From assembly GCF_028583425.1 (NCBI RefSeq), contig NC_072807.1, positions 33,981,001 through 34,045,000 of the forward strand: a DNA stretch of 64,000 bases. Direction: 5' to 3'. The position numbers and the translations under genes are program-made. The DNA is from Eublepharis macularius (lineage: Eukaryota; Chordata; Lepidosauria; Squamata; Eublepharidae). The notes under the pieces are model-generated. The model had not been told where the DNA came from and did no database searches. It saw nothing but the letters and a program-made list of their open reading frames with translations. This document shows, piece by piece, positions 59,096 through 64,000 of the stretch (position 1 is its first letter; each line of letters opens with the position of its first letter).

Positions 59096-59827
59096 ACCTT
59101 TAAAACATAAAAATCACCGCTCCTAAATAGGAGAAAGATTGTAGCCACAGAGACTTGACTTGAGCCAGGCACAGGTCTAGATCTGCAACGTTATGTACAT
59201 TTCCTTGGGAGTCAAGTCCTACTGGAGTTGGTAGGACTATGTTCTAAGTAAACTTGGGACACGTTTATCCCCTCAAAATGGATGGATTTCCCTCCTTCTC
59301 TGTCACAGCATGACATTTTGTTATCCACGCTGCTGGAATTGAAAATAGACATCAGGGACTGCATCTATTGAGGCAGGACCGAAGGGCTGCTTTTTAAATT
59401 GACCCTGGAAATCTGGGTTTTGGACTAAGAGAAATGCTTTCTCTTCAGAGGTAGCCATGCATTTTGGGAGCAGCAAATTGTTTCACAGGGCTGCAGTTTG
59501 CTATTATGTTCCCTTTGTGAGTGTGTCCTCTTCTAGCCAACTCCTGGGGGTCTGGGCATGTGGCATGCATTTAATTTCTCTCTGATCACCTGGAGTAAAA
59601 CACCCACCAGAAGGTAACAGAGGGGCCGCTGATTGGCCAGAAGATGGCAAAGCGCCATATACAACTGTGGCTCCAATCTGCTTGGATTTCTGTTCAATAA
59701 CCACTTTAATCAGGCAGGGTGGGGGGAGGCCGAGCTGCCCCCTACTGGTGGTAATCAACTTTCAGCTTTTAAAAGTATGTGTTGGCAAAGTTTACCAACA
59801 GCAACTTCATCTACCCCTGCTTGTGGT

Positions 59828-60117
59828 TTTTCCAGGGTAAAGGAAAAAGTGCAAGCACCGAGTCATTACTGACCCATGGGGGGACGTTGCTTTCTTGGCA
59901 GACTTCTGTTACGGGGTGGTTTGCCATTGCCTTCACCAGTCATCTACACTTTAACCCCAGGAAATTGGGGACTCATTTTACCAACCTCGGAAGGATGGAA
60001 GGCTGAGTCAACCTTGAGCCGGCCATTTGAACCCGGCTTCCGCCAGGATCGAACTCAGGTCGTGAGCAAAGCTTGGGCTGCAGTACTGCAGCTTACCACT
60101 CTGTGCCACGGGGCCCT
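59828..60117 (-). mobile_element. Sauria-type tRNA-derived SINE
   Basis: The reverse strand starts GGGCCCCGTGGCACAGAGTG, continues with GAGTTCGATCCTGGCGG, CAAGGTTGACTCAGCCTTCC and GGCAATGGCAAACCACCCCG, and ends with a tail like that of BovB. It matches the squamate Sauria SINE family. A second head fragment lies at 60320-60370. Confidence 0.85.
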
Positions 60118-60319
60118 TAATTCTTCTAGCATTGATGACAGTGAAAAGCTAAAAAGGAATAGTATATAAGTAGTGTCCTGTGTCCTTTGAAGGGATGTGC
60201 AATTATTGATTGGAGTACTTATTTAAAATATTTGCAGACTGCTTTTCTGACATACATCCCAAAGCAGTGTCCAGATATACCAGTAACACCATAAACATTA
60301 AAATCAACAACTGATTTCA

Positions 60320-60370
60320 ACGGCTTGGGCTGCGGTACTGCAGTTTACCGCTCTGCGCCATGAGGCTCTT
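60320..60370 (-). mobile_element. Sauria-type SINE head fragment
   Basis: GGCTTGGGCTGCGGTACTGC and CCGCTCTGCGCCATGAGGC are the tRNA-like head of the SINE at 59828-60117, in reverse orientation. Confidence 0.7.
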
Positions 60371-60374
60371 TCCA

Positions 60375-61905
60375 GGATTTTAATACCTCTTGGAGGTTTC
60401 CCTGCAAAACAATACCTAGGGACAAATCCAACCAATTTTGTGGGTTCATCCTTCAGGGTGGCCGAGGTCCCATTGCCTCTGCCGTTGCACCCAGATCCAC
60501 CCTGGCTTGATTTGCGCTGCAATTTCCTCTGTGCTGCTGTATGCGAGATGTGACCCGTCTGTTCCACATCTGACCTTTGTTTTCCCCGATTACCCTGCCC
60601 ACATTCCAATCTTCTTTCAAGCTTCTTGCACAGCAAGGAAAAAACCATAAACCATCCAAGTGCAGCTTCTCGGGAACAAAACAAGAGCGATAAACAGTCA
60701 CTTCGATGCATTCCAGATGCCTCGCTACATATCCCAGCTGGGGTTTTTTGCTTTGTCACTATAACAGCCTCTTCTTCCTCTGCTGGAAAAATCACCCTTT
60801 TCTGCTACCAGGTCTTCTGCCTTCATTTAAAAATACTTCAGTTGCAGAGGCAAATGTCTCCACAGCGGGATGATCTTTTTGCATAAAGTCCAGTGCCTCA
60901 AATTGTGCCTTTGGGGTGCGAGGATAAGTTTGGTGAATTTTGAGGCAATACTGACACCTACTGGCTTTGAAGAGGAACCTCTCACTGGCGATTTCTGGGC
61001 TGCATGAACATCAGTCTCTTCCCACCATGTAAAGCAAGACCTACAAGTCTTCCTATTGACAGCCTGCCAAGCTTAAAAGATTGCCACCCAAGGCCCAGGT
61101 GTCCCTGGAAGTAACACAGGTGCGTTCTATGCGCCTTCTATGTCCTCCCCCTAACGTGCCACCAAATGTATCCATTTTCTGGCACTAGGTCAAAGCATTC
61201 TTGTACACTCAGGCTTTTATGATTTGATACATCTGGGACTGATGTTCCTCCGCTGTTACCCTTTTTTAGATTTCTCCTTAATTGAGCTTTCAACTGATGG
61301 TTTCTAATGCAGATTAACTTTTAATGCTACTTGGTTTCTATGCTATGTGTAAGCAGCTTGTTGTACATCGTTTCATAGTAGGTTGTGATTTTGTGGGTGT
61401 TTGGTGGAAGTTACCTTGAACGTATTTTCTGCATTTCTCCCCCATCTTTGTCCCCAGTGGGGGTATTATGACCAGGGGAGAGCTTCTCAGTTTCCACTAG
61501 CAGCAGTGTCTTCGTTCTCTGCCACCACCAAATGTTTTTAGGTTCCAGCCATTCAGACACTGGTGAACCTCTGAACATGTGCAAAGTACTAGCAAATGGC
61601 TGAGCAGCAGGCCAGTGGGTGAGGACACTTTTTGATACAGCTTGTTCAAGCTTAACCGAAGAAGGATCTTTATTGTACTACAGCAGAATATAAAATAAAA
61701 AGAGCACACAATATGTAGGAAGGTAGTATTACATTAAGGCTAACGGCTAACGAAAAGGAAATGACTGCTGGCTAGCTACACAACAGAGTAATTTGGGGGT
61801 CCTGGCAGAGTGCGGTGGTAGAATTGTGGACTGTACCACTTTGTCATTCTTCAGATAACCAGCTCCATGCCATTATACAGGGTTGGGGAGGTGGGAGCAG
61901 AACCA
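60375..61905. other. Right flank, no recognised element
   Basis: No gene. Short open frames without features. Confidence 0.3.
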
Positions 61906-61911
61906 CATGCC

Positions 61912-62287
61912 TGTTGATATCTAAGTGTCAAAAGCCAGTGTGCAGAGGCTTTAGACCAGAACGATCAGTATGACAGGTAGACACATCAGGTGACAAAGAG
62001 TCAGATAGTTAAGTCAAGAAGTGAATGACTCAGCTAAACTCATGCATGCATCCGATTGGGTGTCTACATGTATAAATAGCTACTATGTACAGTATGGTTG
62101 GGGCTTCTTTCGAGTCCAGATGTAGGCGAAGCACTTTGTCTCTCTGGACTATAAACTGTATATATATTGCTCTATATCCACCTGTAAATAAATTGTATTA
62201 TACACCTTTACCAAACAAACAAGGTGGGGACTCTTTGTGGATCCTCCTAAAGCTGGTGCAGTCACGCTGAATACACACTATTCAACA
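61912..62287 (+). mobile_element. Solo LTR of an LTR retroelement
   Basis: A 376-bp repeat with ends TGTTGATATC and TATTCAACA, flanked by a perfect 5-bp duplication ATGCC (61907-61911 and 62288-62292). A TATA box (TATAAATAG) lies near 62071 and a poly(A) signal (AAATAAATT) near 62186. No internal region. The perfect duplication suggests a fairly recent insertion. Family (Gypsy or Copia) not assigned. Confidence 0.8.
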
Positions 62288-62756
62288 ATGCCCGCTTAAA
62301 ATGTATGTTGCTAGCTGCATTCCGATGTCTGAAGCCAAATGCAGTTTTGTTCGTGATGGTCATCCTGAACCCATCACCCTCTGTCGGTGCACTCCCAACA
62401 TCCTCCCTTCACACATGTGGCATTTCAGACCACAAGTGGTGAATCACATTACTGGAACCACCCTCCGTTGTTGTTTTTTTAAACACACACCCCACAAGTC
62501 GAAAACTACCACATACAGGCAGAAGTTGCTCCCCTTTCTCCCTGATGTTATTTGTTTTAATGATAGAGAGGGATCTTTTATCAAACTAGGAGAATTTTAA
62601 TAACAACAGCCTTCTATATATGGCCTAAAGTGGGACCTTTCGCCCCATATTTAATATGTAACTTAATATAAACTTTAAATTTGGATTTCATTTAAATTAA
62701 TCCTGTTTAAAACGTTGACTCCCCTTCCCCGCTGCGTAGTACCAGCAGAGATGGAT

Positions 62757-62960
62757 GCTGGACTTGGACCAATCTTGAGAATTGTAGCTGGAAATTTTTA
62801 ACTGTATTGATGAACTGAAATTATGTTTACCATTGGGTTTTAAATCCTGAAGATCTTATTGTGATTTTTAATTGTATCCTTGCTTGATGTAACCCGCCCT
62901 GAGCCCAGCTGCAGAGAGGGCAGGTTAGAAATTGAATAATAAAATAAAAAAATAAACATA
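62757..62960 (+). mobile_element. L2-like LINE 3' tail
   Basis: AACCCGCCCTGAGCCCAGC and GGGCAGGTTAGAAATTGAAT followed by (AATAAA)-like repeats are typical of the 3' end of vertebrate L2-type LINEs. Confidence 0.6.
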
Positions 62961-62964
62961 AACG

Positions 62965-64000
62965 GCTTCATAAGAGTGAAGGTTTGCTCATTTACCCTAT
63001 TTGTCAACACCCCCAAAAGCTAGCTTGCAAAGCACCATACAAACAAATACAGAAATGAAAATTCCTATTTTTGATCCTGTTTTGGCAACAGACTACATAG
63101 CCAGCCAAGTATTCATTTTTGTACGGGGCTTATTATCAACCTTTTGCAGTCCTCTGAAAAAAACAGAGCTTACGAACTTATGCGGGAAGCGTTTGTTGGA
63201 CTATTTAATACTGATCTGAACAATCTAAAAGTTTCAAAATGTTACAAACGTTACAGAATCAAGACAGAGAAAGCACCGAAATAAGATTTCCTTTTAAGGA
63301 GGAGAATATTAGGCGATCGTGATCGCTGCAAACTGCGTTCTACTGCTTAGAACATGGAGTGATGTTGAAATCTCTATGAAATGTAGTGATTAAATTTTAG
63401 TCATTTTTTCAGTCCTGAAAGAGGAGGCATAAAACCTTGGCAGGTGGTTCAGCCTCACTTTTGAGAAACTTGTCCTATTGCAATAATTCCTTCTTTTAAA
63501 TAAAAGTCCTAAGGACCTTTACAGAAACCAAACACTCTTCCTCAGCATGGGCATTAAGTAAAAGTAGCATCTAATCGGGCTACTGCAACCAACTTCTGAC
63601 AATCTGCTGCAACCATTAGCACTGCTGCCCATGGCAACTGGCCACTAGTGCTGCAGGGGCACTTTAAAGCCCTTTTGTTGTACACTGCGCCAAGAGGAAC
63701 GGGCACGCGTAGCAACGGGACACGTAATGCTCAACTTAATCTTGCACTCGTAGGACTTAGAAGCAAGCGTCCAGTACAACCATCGAGATACGTGCACATG
63801 AATACATTCTTGGGAAGATAGCAAAACTGCAAGCCGGGAAGGAAATGTTCATGATACAATGAGATGCGGCCATTTTAGCAAACAAGATGGAGAATGGAAA
63901 ACGCAGGCCATAAAAGCACTTTTTAGAATCACTTCAGAAGGGCTCAAGAGCTACCCTCGCACACGACGAGAAAGAGAAGTAATCCAGCCAGACGGCCTTT
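62965..64000. other. Right edge, no recognised element
   Basis: No gene or repeat recognised up to the window end. Confidence 0.3.

Overview
The window comes from a vertebrate nuclear genome, almost certainly a squamate reptile (lizard or gecko type). It holds three protein-coding genes in the order STRA6 (+, 3' part only), ISLR (-), ISLR2 (-). This is the gene order and orientation of the mammalian ISLR2-ISLR-STRA6 block, read from the opposite strand. The repeats point to a squamate: BovB/RTE LINEs, Sauria-type tRNA SINEs, 5S-rRNA-derived SINEs, CR1 and L2 LINEs, Penelope-like elements and many non-autonomous hAT and Harbinger-like elements.

Region 1-24.9 kb: twelve coding exons of STRA6 (412-23802), all with GT-AG borders and phases that join exactly. 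They encode the last 472 residues, matching human STRA6 from about residue 201 to the stop. Earlier exons lie to the left of the window. The introns are filled with repeats, including a 380-bp GGGAA pentanucleotide tract and several nested insertions. Two of three residues reported as essential for RBP binding in human STRA6 differ here.

Region 24.9-47.8 kb: STRA6 and ISLR converge tail to tail. ISLR (28885-30153, -) is one coding exon. Between ISLR and ISLR2 lie repeats: hAT elements with perfect 8-bp target-site duplications, palindromic miniature elements, a solo LTR, and a CpG-rich patch near 45.4-45.8 kb.

Region 47.9-64 kb: ISLR2 (47889-49961, -) is one GC-rich coding exon with a strong splice acceptor seven bases before its start codon, followed upstream by a CpG island. 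Further right there is a BovB LINE split by a Penelope-like insertion, a CR1 copy, a stretch that looks like non-repetitive regulatory DNA (about 57.1-57.95 kb), SINEs and a second solo LTR.

STRA6 is the membrane receptor that takes retinol from plasma RBP4. ISLR and ISLR2 are tandem LRR-Ig paralogues (extracellular and transmembrane). No functional link between them is visible beyond conserved linkage. The most notable non-genic signal is a set of hammerhead-ribozyme-like motifs in at least two repeat families. Both families share an inverted-arm structure and target duplications of about 9-15 bp, and both have a loopless two-base-pair helix III, the form known in Penelope-like elements and thought to act as a dimer.
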